This document shows, in pieces, positions 1 through 8,432 of a stretch of 64,000 nt of DNA. Position numbers and translations under genes: made by a program. This DNA comes from Zhongshania sp. Lineage in GTDB: Bacteria; Pseudomonadota; Gammaproteobacteria; Pseudomonadales; Spongiibacteraceae. Under the pieces are notes generated by a model. It had not been told where the DNA came from and did no database searches. It saw only the letters and a list, made by a program, of their open reading frames with translations. The stretch's first letter is position 1. Each line of letters starts with the position of its first letter. Location of the stretch: assembly GCF_029212375.1 (NCBI RefSeq), contig NZ_JARGNU010000003.1:186001-250000 (forward strand), given 5' to 3'.

Positions 1-84
1 CTCGACTAAAGCGCCAAAGCTAATAGCAATAATGATGAAAATTATCATTAAACCAATATTTTTCTCTACGAGATCGTGATTCAT
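1..84 (-). CDS. ccoO: cbb3-type cytochrome c oxidase subunit II (CcoO), 5' fragment
   Basis: Only the first 28 codons are in the window. They read [20 protein letters not shown] and continue into a hydrophobic segment, which matches the N-terminal membrane anchor of CcoO, the membrane-bound c-type cytochrome subunit that passes electrons to CcoN. Its ATG overlaps the ccoN stop codon (ATGA), so the two subunits are translationally coupled. The cytochrome c domain lies beyond the left edge. The call rests on the short N-terminus plus position directly after ccoN. Confidence 0.85.
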   Translation of the reverse strand, partial: MNHDLVEKNIGLMIIFIIIAISFGALVE

Positions 85-1514
85 GCCGCCACCTCCGCTG
101 GGCTATTAGCTACTGCAAGTGCTTCGCCATTACGAATGGTTTGCCACACATTCCATGCCATCACCAACATGCCGAACAGGAATATACTGCCGCCAATGAA
201 GCGAACAATGTAACCAGGGTGGCTGGCCACCACCGATTCTGCAAAGCTATAGGTCAAGCTGCCGTCGCTGTTATAAGCGCGCCACATTAAACCTTGCACA
301 ATACCGTTAACCCACATGGAGGCGATGTACAGCACCGTGCCGATGGTCGATAGCCAAAAGTGAAAATTAATCGCCGGAATACTGTGCATTTTTTCTTTTT
401 CGAACAATACCGGTATTAGGTGATAGATGGTGCCGATAGAGATCATTGCCACCCAGCCCAGCGCGCCTGAGTGCACGTGGCCAATAGTCCAGTCTGTGTA
501 GTGCGAAAGTGAATTGACGGTTTTAATCGCCATCATTGGGCCTTCAAATGTCGACATGCCGTAGAAAGAGAGCGACACAACAAGGAAGCGCAGAATGGGG
601 TCGGTACGCAATTTATGCCAAGCGCCAGATAAGGTCATCATGCCGTTGATCATGCCGCCCCAAGACGGCGCTAGCAGGATCAGTGACATCACCATGCCAA
701 GGCTTTGTGCCCAGTCGGGTAGGGCGGTGTAATGCAAATGGTGGGGGCCAGCCCAAATGTAAACTGACACCAGCGCCCAAAAATGCACGATGGATAAACG
801 GTAGGAATACACCGGCCGCCCAGCCTGCTTGGGTACAAAGTAGTACATCATGCCTAAGAAACCAGCGGTTAGGTAAAACCCAACAGCGTTGTGGCCATAC
901 CACCACTGCACCATGGCATCGACCGCGCCAGAGTAAATAGAATAAGACTTAGTTAAGCTAACCGGCACGGCCAAACTGTTAACAATATGCAGCACAGCCA
1001 CGGTGATGATAAAAGCGCCGAAAAACCAGTTGGCTACATAAATGTGCGACATGCGGCGTTTCATGATGGTGCCAAAAAAGACAATGGCGTAGGCGACCCA
1101 GACGAGGGTGATAAGAATATCAATTGGCCATTCTAATTCAGCGTATTCTTTTGTGCTGGTGTAGCCCATTGGCAGCGTAATGGCCGCCAGTACAATAACC
1201 AGTTGCCAGCCCCAAAACACAAAGGGGATAAGTGGACCGCCAACTAGGCGAGCTTGGCAGGTGCGCTGCACAACATAGAAAGACGAACCCATTAGTGCAC
1301 AGCCGCCAAAGGCAAATATTACGGCGTTAGTGTGCAGGGGGCGAAGTCGTCCAAAGCTGAGCCAAGGGGTGTCAAAATTTAGCACTGGCCATATCAGTTG
1401 GGCGGCAATAAGCACTCCCACGGACATGCCGACAATACCCCAGACGACTGCCATGACGGTGAACATTTTTACCGCGCGATAATCGTAGAGAGGTTGTGGG
1501 ATTTGAGAGTCCAT
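81..1514 (-). CDS. ccoN: cbb3-type cytochrome c oxidase subunit I (CcoN)
   Basis: Catalytic haem-copper subunit of the high-affinity terminal oxidase used at low oxygen; polytopic inner-membrane protein of 477 residues, normal for CcoN. Visible ligand motifs are [10 protein letters not shown] (low-spin haem His), [18 protein letters not shown] (CuB His pair) and [12 protein letters not shown] (haem His residues near the C-terminal third). The frame is open further upstream, but the ATG at 1514 is preceded by AAGGAA at good spacing and gives the usual MDSQ-type start. It lies 107 bp downstream of the Yip1 gene and overlaps ccoO by 4 bp. An FNR-type promoter lies upstream of the Yip1 gene and may drive all three genes. 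Confidence 0.96.
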   Translation of the reverse strand: MDSQIPQPLYDYRAVKMFTVMAVVWGIVGMSVGVLIAAQLIWPVLNFDTPWLSFGRLRPLHTNAVIFAFGGCALMGSSFYVVQRTCQARLVGGPLIPFVFWGWQLVIVLAAITLPMGYTSTKEYAELEWPIDILITLVWVAYAIVFFGTIMKRRMSHIYVANWFFGAFIITVAVLHIVNSLAVPVSLTKSYSIYSGAVDAMVQWWYGHNAVGFYLTAGFLGMMYYFVPKQAGRPVYSYRLSIVHFWALVSVYIWAGPHHLHYTALPDWAQSLGMVMSLILLAPSWGGMINGMMTLSGAWHKLRTDPILRFLVVSLSFYGMSTFEGPMMAIKTVNSLSHYTDWTIGHVHSGALGWVAMISIGTIYHLIPVLFEKEKMHSIPAINFHFWLSTIGTVLYIASMWVNGIVQGLMWRAYNSDGSLTYSFAESVVASHPGYIVRFIGGSIFLFGMLVMAWNVWQTIRNGEALAVANSPAEVAA

Positions 1515-1621
1515 TTGGATTCCTTTGGATTTAAGGTTAAAAACTATTTGCGGTCTGTATCGCCGCATCTGATAGGGATGCCGCTCTTGCCGTGTGGCTT
1601 AGTTGGCGTTAGATTGCGGCC

Positions 1622-2254
1622 TTAGCCGTCTACAAAAACCGGTGCAAGGCCCATCTCCCAAAGAATGACAACACCGCCCATTAGCGCCATAAATATCACC
1701 ATGCACACCCCGACAACGGCAGAGGCATAGAGAAAGCCGCGCTCGGCAGGAATATTCATCACAATGGGGATGCCCACATAAAGCAGGTAGACCGCCCAGC
1801 TTAGGCTGGCAATACCGACGAGCATGTCTAGCCAAAAAATTGGAAAGAAGCCTGAGAGTCCGGCAATAAAGAGCGGCGTGGCGGTATAGCTCGCCACAAC
1901 CATGCCTTTGGTCATGGTCGACTCGCTGCCATAGGTTTCGGCCATCCAGTGAATGAAATAGCCGATAATCGCCAGCGCGCCGAGCATGGCTATGTAAAAC
2001 GCAATAACAATCCGCAACGCACTGGCAGTGGTGAGTAATACCTGCTCGCCATCGCCGACGCTCCAGCCGATTACGGTGGTGCCGTAGTACCACGCTAGAC
2101 AGGGGCCGATCGCGAGTAGCATGGCGTACAGCAATTTGCTGGACAGCGCTGAATTTGGTAGGCAAGCAACTGCATGCCACTGTTTATGGGGGGATAATAA
2201 AAATCCGAGGGGATTGCTGACAAAATTAGCCACGGTTTGCTCGCTTGCGCTCAT
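1622..2254 (-). CDS. Yip1-domain multi-pass membrane protein
   Basis: 210-residue protein with about five hydrophobic segments and the layout of the Yip1/DUF1282 family: a short cytosolic N-terminus with an NPLGFLLSP motif, then membrane helices. The function of bacterial members is not established. It lies immediately upstream of ccoN on the same strand and begins 44 bp after an FNR-like box, so it is probably the first gene of the cbb3 oxidase transcript. That position suggests a role in, or co-regulation with, micro-oxic respiration (inference). A second long frame inside it (1599-2180) is a shadow. Confidence 0.8.
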   Translation of the reverse strand: MSASEQTVANFVSNPLGFLLSPHKQWHAVACLPNSALSSKLLYAMLLAIGPCLAWYYGTTVIGWSVGDGEQVLLTTASALRIVIAFYIAMLGALAIIGYFIHWMAETYGSESTMTKGMVVASYTATPLFIAGLSGFFPIFWLDMLVGIASLSWAVYLLYVGIPIVMNIPAERGFLYASAVVGVCMVIFMALMGGVVILWEMGLAPVFVDG

Positions 2255-2269
2255 CCAATGATAATTGGC

Positions 2270-2311
2270 AAGATAGCAAAACTATAATGACCGCCAGTTG
2301 ATCTACGTCAA
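2270..2311 (-). promoter_or_regulatory. FNR/Anr-dependent promoter of the Yip1-ccoNO operon
   Basis: On the minus strand TTGAC-GTAG-ATCAA (2298-2311) matches the FNR consensus TTGAT-N4-ATCAA at 9 of 10 positions. A -10 element TATCTT (2270-2275) preceded by TGC (extended -10) lies where a class II FNR promoter requires: box centre 2304.5 and predicted start near 2263 give -41.5. No good -35 is needed in this arrangement. The geometry was read directly; activation is inferred. Confidence 0.8.
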
Positions 2312-2349
2312 ATAGAACGAAGCTTTTGAATTAATTGGCTTTATTGGGC

Positions 2350-2376
2350 CGAAATTGCGGCGGGAGAACCGCCGCA
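2350..2376 (-). terminator. Probable terminator of fnr
   Basis: Perfect 8-bp stem TGCGGCGG/CCGCCGCA (2356-2363 and 2369-2376) with a 5-nt loop, 9 bp after the fnr stop codon. On the minus strand it is followed by only a short AATTT tract, so termination may be partial. Confidence 0.6.
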
Positions 2377-2384
2377 GAGTTGAA

Positions 2385-3137
2385 CTAATGGCCGAGGGCG
2401 GCAATGTGCTTAAGGGCTTCGATATCGAGTACGGTGAGTTCTTTTTTATTAATTTCAATCAGCCCCTGCTTTGCAAAACGGCCGAATACACGGCTTACCG
2501 TTTCGATGGTCAGACCGAGAAAATTGCCGATGTCGGTACGCGACATGGGTAGCCGAAATTTTAATGGCGATAAATTGCGGCGCGCATTACGTGCAGAAAT
2601 ACTCACGATTAACGAGGCGAGTCGCTCCTCGGCCGTGTGTTTGCTCACGAGGGTGATATGTCGTTGATCTTCAACAATTTCTTGGCTTAGTAGCTTAAAG
2701 AAATGTTTTTGCATATTGGGGAGCTTGCCGCTCAAATCTTCAATATTGGCGAAGGGAATCTCGCAAATAGCGGATACTTCCATGGCCAACGCCGAGCTAG
2801 CGTAGCGATTGTGGCCAATACCGTCCATGCCGAGAATTTCGCCAGGCAAGTAAAATCCAGTAACTTGTTCCTCGCCGCTATCCGATACGCTATACGCTTT
2901 TACGGCACCAGATCGCACCGCAAATATCGATGTAAAGGTGTCGTTTTCGCGGTATAGGTGCTGACCTTTCTGTAGTGGGCGGCCGCGTTGCACAATCTCA
3001 TCTAATTGCACTATTTCGTCTTGGGCTAAGGCCAGCGGCAAGCAAATGGCACTGAGTCGACAACTAGTGCAGTTGATGGCCGCATTGTGGGGACAGTTCT
3101 TGTTTGATGGCGCGTTCGGCTCGCTGACGGCTATCAT
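2385..3137 (-). CDS. fnr: FNR/Anr family oxygen-sensing transcription regulator
   Basis: Crp/Fnr-family activator of about 250 residues. Cys23, Cys26, Cys32 and Cys125 reproduce the four [4Fe-4S] ligands of E. coli FNR (20, 23, 29, 122) with a constant +3 offset, so oxygen sensing by cluster loss is expected. A cyclic-nucleotide-fold domain spans about residues 45-150. The C-terminal HTH contains GLTIETVSRVFGRF, whose E-xx-SR specificity residues read TTGAT half-sites. I chose the ATG at 3137 because AAGGGA lies 9 nt before it; the ATG at 3146 sits directly on that Shine-Dalgarno. Two FNR-box promoters flank the gene (2298 and 5357). Confidence 0.95.
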   Translation of the reverse strand: MIAVSEPNAPSNKNCPHNAAINCTSCRLSAICLPLALAQDEIVQLDEIVQRGRPLQKGQHLYRENDTFTSIFAVRSGAVKAYSVSDSGEEQVTGFYLPGEILGMDGIGHNRYASSALAMEVSAICEIPFANIEDLSGKLPNMQKHFFKLLSQEIVEDQRHITLVSKHTAEERLASLIVSISARNARRNLSPLKFRLPMSRTDIGNFLGLTIETVSRVFGRFAKQGLIEINKKELTVLDIEALKHIAALGH

Positions 3138-3282
3138 GGTAGGCATTCCCTTATTGGCTGTTTAGTAACACGGGATAATACCTACTCTTACTCACTTTGT
3201 GTTCATAATTCAAGTTTTTAGCTTAACTAAAAATTATTCTTGTAGATTTTGGAAACGGTATAAAACTAATGTCAGCAATACC

Positions 3283-4695
3283 TTAAAGCGTTTTTGAGTA
3301 ACTCTGCATTTTGCTGTTGAGATATTGATCAAACACCATACAGATATTCCGAAGCATCATGCGGCCCGCTTCGGTAACGGTAATACCCGCGGGTTCGATG
3401 ACGAGTAAGCCATCACCTTGCATCTCCTCTAACTTCGGCCGCAGTTCGGCGAACTTTTCCCAAAATAGTGCATTGAATTTGGTCGCGAAAACGTCTGCAC
3501 AAACGCCAAGGTTGCATGCTAACTCCATAATGACATAGGCGCGTATTTGATCTTCGGCAGATTTGATTAGCCCTTTGTCAACGGGAAGTTGGCCCGCGTC
3601 TAATCGCCAGTAATAATCAGCCAGATCCTTGCTGTTTTGAGCGTAACAATCGCCAATGGCGCTGATGGCAGATACGCCAATTCCAAGCACATCGGGCGCG
3701 AGAGCGGTCGAGTAGCCCTGAAAATTACGCTGTAAATGACCTTCTTTTTGGCTGCGGGCGAGCTCGTCCCCTGGCAGCACAAAATGATCCATGCCGATGT
3801 AGGTATAACCAGCGGCGAGCAAGCGCTCGGTGGCTAGGCTGAGCATGGCGAGCTTTTCGGCGCTGTTAGGTAAGCTGTGTCGCTCAATGGCTTTTTGCGC
3901 CGGAAACCGCGCAGGCATGTGGGCGTAGTGATATAACGCAATGCGGTCGGGTCGCAGCGAAATTACATCATCTAGGGTGCGATTTAAGGTTTCGCAGTTT
4001 TGTAGCGGCAAGCCGTAGATAAGATCGAAACTAATAGAGCTGAAGCGATAAGCTCTGGCGGCACCAACCAGCTCTATAACTTGTTCGGTGCGCTGCACCC
4101 TGTTTATGGCTTTTTGCACCTGCGGATTGGTGTCTTGTATGCCAAAGCTTAAGCGGTTAAAACCCAAGCCTCGCAGCAGTGCTAATCGATCTGGGTTCAC
4201 CGTGCGCGGATCAATTTCTATCGAGTATTCGCGGTGTTGGCTGTCGTCTAACTGAAAGTGGCTTGCCAGTAAATGAATTAGCTCGGTAAGTTCTGCATCA
4301 TCTAAATAGGTTGGTGTACCGCCGCCAAAGTGCAATTGTGTCACTTGTCGGTTAGCGCCAATACGCTTTGACAGCAGGCCAATCTCGATGGCGAGATGGT
4401 CGAGATATTCGCGGACGACTCCCGCCTTTTTGGTAACCACCTTATTGCAGCCGCAGTAGTAACACAGCCATCGACAGAATGGGATGTGCACGTACAGTGA
4501 CAATGGCGCCGGATCGGTATTGGCAATATCAAGATACTGTTCGTAATTGGCGCTTGTAAATTGCTCACTAAAGAGCAATGCGGTGGGGTAGGAAGTGTAT
4601 CGCGGCCCCTGGGTACTGTATTTGGTAATTATGCTGGGGTCTATTTCAAACCCTGTGCAAGGCGGCTGAACAGTGGCTTGCGTGAGACTCTCCAT
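3283..4695 (-). CDS. hemN: Oxygen-independent coproporphyrinogen III oxidase
   Basis: Radical SAM enzyme that decarboxylates coproporphyrinogen III to protoporphyrinogen IX without oxygen, allowing haem synthesis under anoxia. The protein has 470 residues. RYTSYPTA near the N-terminus and the cluster motif C74-x3-C78-x2-C81 in IPFCRWLCYYCGCNK are characteristic of true HemN rather than HemW. HFGGGTPTYL follows. The start codon lies one base after the stop of the hemerythrin gene, so the two genes form an operon driven by the FNR-box promoter at 5329-5370. Regulation by the neighbouring Fnr is expected. Confidence 0.96.
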   Translation of the reverse strand: MESLTQATVQPPCTGFEIDPSIITKYSTQGPRYTSYPTALLFSEQFTSANYEQYLDIANTDPAPLSLYVHIPFCRWLCYYCGCNKVVTKKAGVVREYLDHLAIEIGLLSKRIGANRQVTQLHFGGGTPTYLDDAELTELIHLLASHFQLDDSQHREYSIEIDPRTVNPDRLALLRGLGFNRLSFGIQDTNPQVQKAINRVQRTEQVIELVGAARAYRFSSISFDLIYGLPLQNCETLNRTLDDVISLRPDRIALYHYAHMPARFPAQKAIERHSLPNSAEKLAMLSLATERLLAAGYTYIGMDHFVLPGDELARSQKEGHLQRNFQGYSTALAPDVLGIGVSAISAIGDCYAQNSKDLADYYWRLDAGQLPVDKGLIKSAEDQIRAYVIMELACNLGVCADVFATKFNALFWEKFAELRPKLEEMQGDGLLVIEPAGITVTEAGRMMLRNICMVFDQYLNSKMQSYSKTL

Positions 4696-4696
4696 G

Positions 4697-5266
4697 TTAG
4701 TGTAATCCGCGACTTGTTAATATATGGTTTTGATTAAGTTGGTCTGAGCGGCAGATATAATCTATCTGTTTTAGATCGCCTTGGTTTACAGGATTTTCTC
4801 TGAGTATACCGTTAACAATCTGCCAGTCTTGTTCATTGAAACGTGCAGAAATCGCGTCAAAAATATTTCGCTCATCGTGAATATGGGCAATCTGTTTGCT
4901 GCAGTAGTGACGGCTAAGCTGCAATACTCTTAGCGATGGCCTAATATCTGCCTCCCGAAACTCGCTGTAAATCAGCGCTAACTGGGTACTGAGGGCTTCA
5001 AGACGAGGATGCTCATTTAGCAGCTTTTGTACCGCCGAACTATTTATATGGTCTTTCGTTAACAGTTGCTGAAACAATACATCTTCGGTTGGGTGGTGCC
5101 ATACCTCAGGGTAAACTTGAATATAATCGAGTATGTCCAAAATGCGATCACAGTTGGCCGTGCCTTTGTTTAAGCCCGTTAATTGATTTATTTCCTTACT
5201 TAGCAAATACATCATTCGCAAAATACGCTGATGATCTTGCTCTAATTGTTCCAGTAAATATTGCAT
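4697..5266 (-). CDS. Hemerythrin-like HHE-domain protein
   Basis: About 189 residues, mostly helical, with the His/Glu spacing of hemerythrin domains: LEQDHQRI near the start, WHHPTED about 55 residues on, then NEHPRLE and IAHIHDERN. Such proteins bind a di-iron site and take part in oxygen, NO or iron handling; the exact role here is unknown. The frame is open to an ATG at 5338, but the predicted transcription start is near 5322, so the internal ATG at 5266 (MQYLLEQL, preceded by a GAGAG element) is preferred. First gene of the FNR-controlled operon with hemN. Confidence 0.88.
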   Translation of the reverse strand: MQYLLEQLEQDHQRILRMMYLLSKEINQLTGLNKGTANCDRILDILDYIQVYPEVWHHPTEDVLFQQLLTKDHINSSAVQKLLNEHPRLEALSTQLALIYSEFREADIRPSLRVLQLSRHYCSKQIAHIHDERNIFDAISARFNEQDWQIVNGILRENPVNQGDLKQIDYICRSDQLNQNHILTSRGLH

Positions 5267-5328
5267 GGCCAGTGCTCTCTCTGTATTCGCAGATAAACGG
5301 TGGTGGTGTGTATCTAATATGAGTCGCG

Positions 5329-5370
5329 AATTTAGCAAGTTAGTGTTTGAATGGGTTTGATGTGAATCAA
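5329..5370 (-). promoter_or_regulatory. FNR/Anr-dependent promoter of the hemerythrin-hemN operon
   Basis: TTGAT-GTGA-ATCAA at 5357-5370 is a perfect FNR box. On the minus strand TAAATT (5329-5334) preceded by TGC forms an extended -10 placed so that the box is centred at -41.5 (start near 5322). The box also lies 88 bp before the divergent ppk2 gene, where I see no matching -10 for activation. Confidence 0.88.
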
Positions 5371-5451
5371 ATGGCCGGTCGTTAGTTGGTCGCGCCTTGA
5401 TAAGCTCGAAAAGTCAGTACTCTTCATTTTGCGCCGAGGATCGGACAAATC

Positions 5452-6204
5452 ATGGAACATTACAAAGCTACATTGCGTGCCTTGCAAATAGAGTTAGTTA
5501 AATTACAACGCCATTTTATTGCCTGTAACAACCGTATACTGGTGATCGTAGAAGGCCGCGACGCTGCAGGTAAGGATGGGGTGATTAAGCGCATTGTTCA
5601 GCATTTAAGCCCACGAGAAACCCGCGTTGTTGCCTTAGGTAAGCCAACCGTGCGGGATGAGGCTACTTGGTATTTTCAACGCTATGTACCGCATTTGCCT
5701 GCATCTGGAGAGTTCGTGATTTTTAACCGCAGCTGGTATAACCGCGCTGGGGTTGAACGCGTTATGGGCTTTTGCGACGAAGAAGATTATCAGCGATTTT
5801 TTAGAATGGTCGCGCCCTTTGAGCATATGTTGCTCGATTCAGGTATTCAGTTGCGAAAATATTTTTTGGATATTGATAAAACCGAGCAAGAAGAGCGATT
5901 TCTCGCCCGCGAACAAGATCCGCTTTCGAATTGGAAAATAAGTCCTATTGATCGCGAGGCCCAGAGCAACTGGGATAATTACAGCCAAGCGCGCAATGAA
6001 ATGTTGCGGCGCAGCCACAATGATATTGCGCCTTGGGTTGTTATTCGCGCGAATAACAAAAAGGCGGCGCGGATAAATTTACTTAAAGATCTGCTGTCCA
6101 GCCTAGATTACGACGATAAGGACGAGCAACTTTTGCAAGTAGATACGACTGTTATTCAACGTTACAAACCAGAAATGTTGGATACCGGATTTTTGGCCGA
6201 TTAG
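5452..6204 (+). CDS. ppk2: Polyphosphate kinase 2 family protein (PPK2)
   Basis: Single-domain PPK2 of 250 residues, which transfers phosphate between polyphosphate and nucleotides. The Walker A motif GRDAAGKDG is at residues 35-43 and the Walker B/lid region FNRSWYNRAGVERVMGF follows near residue 90; both are family hallmarks. The C-terminal WVVIRANNKKAARIN segment also fits. Whether it makes GTP/ATP from GDP/ADP or phosphorylates AMP cannot be told from the sequence. It is divergent from the hemerythrin-hemN operon and convergent with rlmG, with a shared terminator between them. Confidence 0.93.
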   Translation: MEHYKATLRALQIELVKLQRHFIACNNRILVIVEGRDAAGKDGVIKRIVQHLSPRETRVVALGKPTVRDEATWYFQRYVPHLPASGEFVIFNRSWYNRAGVERVMGFCDEEDYQRFFRMVAPFEHMLLDSGIQLRKYFLDIDKTEQEERFLAREQDPLSNWKISPIDREAQSNWDNYSQARNEMLRRSHNDIAPWVVIRANNKKAARINLLKDLLSSLDYDDKDEQLLQVDTTVIQRYKPEMLDTGFLAD

Positions 6205-6208
6205 TGTT

Positions 6209-6233
6209 GGGCCTAAGTTTTTAGGCCCTTTAT
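6209..6233. terminator. Bidirectional terminator between ppk2 and rlmG
   Basis: Perfect 8-bp stem GGGCCTAA/TTAGGCCC (6209-6216, 6221-6228) with a 4-nt loop, followed by TTTAT on the plus strand. It lies between two convergent stop codons. Confidence 0.8.
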
Positions 6234-6244
6234 GGCGTATTTAC

Positions 6245-7384
6245 TTAGCTATTCGACGGGCTGGTTTTGCGCGCCACTAACACCACAAATTTGCTGTCTG
6301 AGTTAATGGTTTCGCAGTTGCCAAATAGCTTTTTCAACAGCACATGGTAGCCGAGGTGACGATTACCCACCACACAGAACACGCCATTATTGGCCAAGTG
6401 GTGAAAGCTATCGCGGAACATTTGACGGGCAATTTGATCGCCAACATGGTGATCTTGATGAAACGGCGGATTGCATAGGATTAAATCAAATGGGTCGCCG
6501 GTATAGCCGTAGAGGCAGTCGCTGGCGCTAAATTTTGCATTGGTCTCGCCGAGGTTGCCGCTAACATTTTGTTTGGCGCTGTCGATGGCGAGAAAGGAAT
6601 CGTCAAAGAAATGGACTTGCGCCGTTGGCCATTGTCGCGCTGCGACTATGCCCAGTAAGCCATTGCCGCAGCCCAAGTCCGCCAAGTGTTGCGGCGGGTC
6701 AAGCGTATTTAAGCTGGCAATTACCATCCGGCTGCCTTGGTCGAGCTTGTCGCGTGAGAACACATTGGCGCGGTTTATGATTTGTAAATTAACTTCCGTT
6801 AAATCTAATGTTTTGCTGTCGGCCTTATTCGGCGCGGTGATAAAATCGCCTTCAAGGAATATTAGGCGGGCTTTTTTACGCGCGAGACTGGGCTTGGCTA
6901 TAGCAATAGTACTGGCAAAAGCAGCCACAATATTCTGGTCTATATGACGCGCCATGGCCGCGCCAATAAACTGTGCGCCGGTGCTACACAGTGGCGCGAG
7001 TATTTGCAGTTGATAATTTAATAGTGAACGGCTTTTGGGTAGCCGATATAAGATTAAATCGAATTTACCGGTGGGCGCAATGGTGGCGGGAATAAATGTG
7101 GGTGCCGCTTTGTTGTTGCGCGCCGCGTTTTCGGTGGCGCAGAGTTGGCTAATCGCAGAGTCGGCCCACAAATGACATTCGTAAGCTGCCAGCGCTGTGC
7201 TCAGGCTACCAAAGCTGTCATTGACGATTAGTATGCGTGTCTCACTTGGCAGGTCTAGCTCGGCGAGATGCGCTAGCAGGTAGTCATCGGCAGCGTCCCA
7301 GGCTTGTAGCGTTTCTCTTGGGCGGAAAGGGCGGCGAAACAAGGTGAGTTCGCCAAAGGCCGATTTGAAAGTGCGTGTTTCCAT
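6245..7384 (-). CDS. rlmG: 23S rRNA (guanine-N2)-methyltransferase RlmG
   Basis: Two-domain rRNA methyltransferase of 379 residues that makes m2G1835 in 23S rRNA. The N-terminal catalytically inactive half carries the family signature LQAWDAADDYLL (residues 26-37). The C-terminal half has the SAM motif DLGCGNGLLGI (236-246) and the catalytic NPPF (305-308), and ends in FVVLVARK as in E. coli RlmG (YgjO). RsmC shares the fold, but the N-terminal signature favours RlmG. It starts directly after the stop of the phosphatase gene with no gap, indicating a two-gene operon. Confidence 0.92.
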   Translation of the reverse strand: METRTFKSAFGELTLFRRPFRPRETLQAWDAADDYLLAHLAELDLPSETRILIVNDSFGSLSTALAAYECHLWADSAISQLCATENAARNNKAAPTFIPATIAPTGKFDLILYRLPKSRSLLNYQLQILAPLCSTGAQFIGAAMARHIDQNIVAAFASTIAIAKPSLARKKARLIFLEGDFITAPNKADSKTLDLTEVNLQIINRANVFSRDKLDQGSRMVIASLNTLDPPQHLADLGCGNGLLGIVAARQWPTAQVHFFDDSFLAIDSAKQNVSGNLGETNAKFSASDCLYGYTGDPFDLILCNPPFHQDHHVGDQIARQMFRDSFHHLANNGVFCVVGNRHLGYHVLLKKLFGNCETINSDSKFVVLVARKTSPSNS

Positions 7385-8278
7385 TTAATTAGCCTGCTGG
7401 GGTTCGAGTAAAAGCTCACGCAGGCGCGCGCACTGGGCTTCCCCAAAGCCTAGGCCGGTTTCGAGGTAGGTGGCAAAATCGCCGTATTCTTCATCAATAG
7501 TCAGAAAGGCTTCGTTTAAAAAGCGGGGCTGCACTTTAAATAAAGTGCGCACCGCGTCTTGATTGATTTGATGCAGGGTGGTTTCACTAACGTGGTGAAC
7601 AATACGTTCTATTCGCTTGGCGGTGTAGTGATTGGTGGCGAGGTAGTCTTGCATAATTAGCTCGCTGGGCACGCCCACAATCCGCATTAATAGCGCTGCC
7701 GCTAAGCCGGTGCGATCTTTACCCGCGGTGCAGTGAAATACTTGGGGAAAGCTACCGTCTTCTAGGAGTGAGTGCAGCCATTTTTTATACACTGGGGTAA
7801 AGCGCTCAATCATTTCCCGATTGGCTTCAATTAAAAATAGCGCCATGTCTTCGGCGTTAACGTCTTCTTCCACCAAGCGCGCGGTCACTTTTTCTATTTG
7901 CGCCGCTTCAACGGTAACGGGGTGCGGTGCGATGACAATTGCGCTGTTTGGCAGCAAACTATGAGGCGCGTCAAAGCGTTCTTCGTCAGAGCGGAAGTCA
8001 ATAATTTTACGGAGCCTTAAACGCTCTAAAAAATGTTGATCCTGCTCAGACAACCCTGCCAATTTATCGGCGCGATACACCATTCCCCATTTGATCTGCA
8101 TGCCATCTGCGGTGGTGTAGCCACCTAGCTCACGGAAATTATGCATATTGTCAAAAGTGAGTTTGCGCAGTGCTTCGCGCTCACCGAAGTGGCTCTCTAC
8201 GGGGATCGGGCGGAGCGCAGCATCGATCGATTTGATATTGAGCGCGGGCAGCGATTTTATAATGTCGATGGGGTTCAT
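7385..8278 (-). CDS. Tyrosine/dual-specificity phosphatase (Y_phosphatase3 type)
   Basis: Protein of 297 residues with the active-site P-loop HCTAGKDRTG (nucleophile Cys183, Arg189) and an upstream NFRELGGY motif, both typical of the bacterial tyrosine-protein phosphatase family that includes Mycobacterium PtpB-like enzymes. The substrate may be a phosphoprotein or phosphoinositide and is unknown. No signal peptide is visible, so it is probably cytosolic. Upstream partner of rlmG with a zero-base junction; no functional link between the two is obvious. Confidence 0.88.
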   Translation of the reverse strand: MNPIDIIKSLPALNIKSIDAALRPIPVESHFGEREALRKLTFDNMHNFRELGGYTTADGMQIKWGMVYRADKLAGLSEQDQHFLERLRLRKIIDFRSDEERFDAPHSLLPNSAIVIAPHPVTVEAAQIEKVTARLVEEDVNAEDMALFLIEANREMIERFTPVYKKWLHSLLEDGSFPQVFHCTAGKDRTGLAAALLMRIVGVPSELIMQDYLATNHYTAKRIERIVHHVSETTLHQINQDAVRTLFKVQPRFLNEAFLTIDEEYGDFATYLETGLGFGEAQCARLRELLLEPQQAN

Positions 8279-8432
8279 AATAGGAACTTGCGACCTTTAA
8301 GCATTTTTAGGGATAAGCAGGGCTTAACGCAGCGGCGTCGCCGAATTTTGGCGGTGAAGTTTACCGCGAATAAGGGGGGAAATGGACCAAAACTGCCCGC
8401 CAAGACTAATTAAACGTCAAATAGCATCAACA

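Noticed and set aside
1599-2180. 193-codon frame on the minus strand overlapping the Yip1 gene
   Set aside because: Out of frame with the membrane protein, rich in Arg, His and Cys, and without a family pattern; the Yip1 frame explains the region.
5362-5452. Activation of ppk2 by the FNR box at 5357-5370
   Set aside because: No -10 element at class II distance on the plus strand; the geometry fits only the minus-strand operon.
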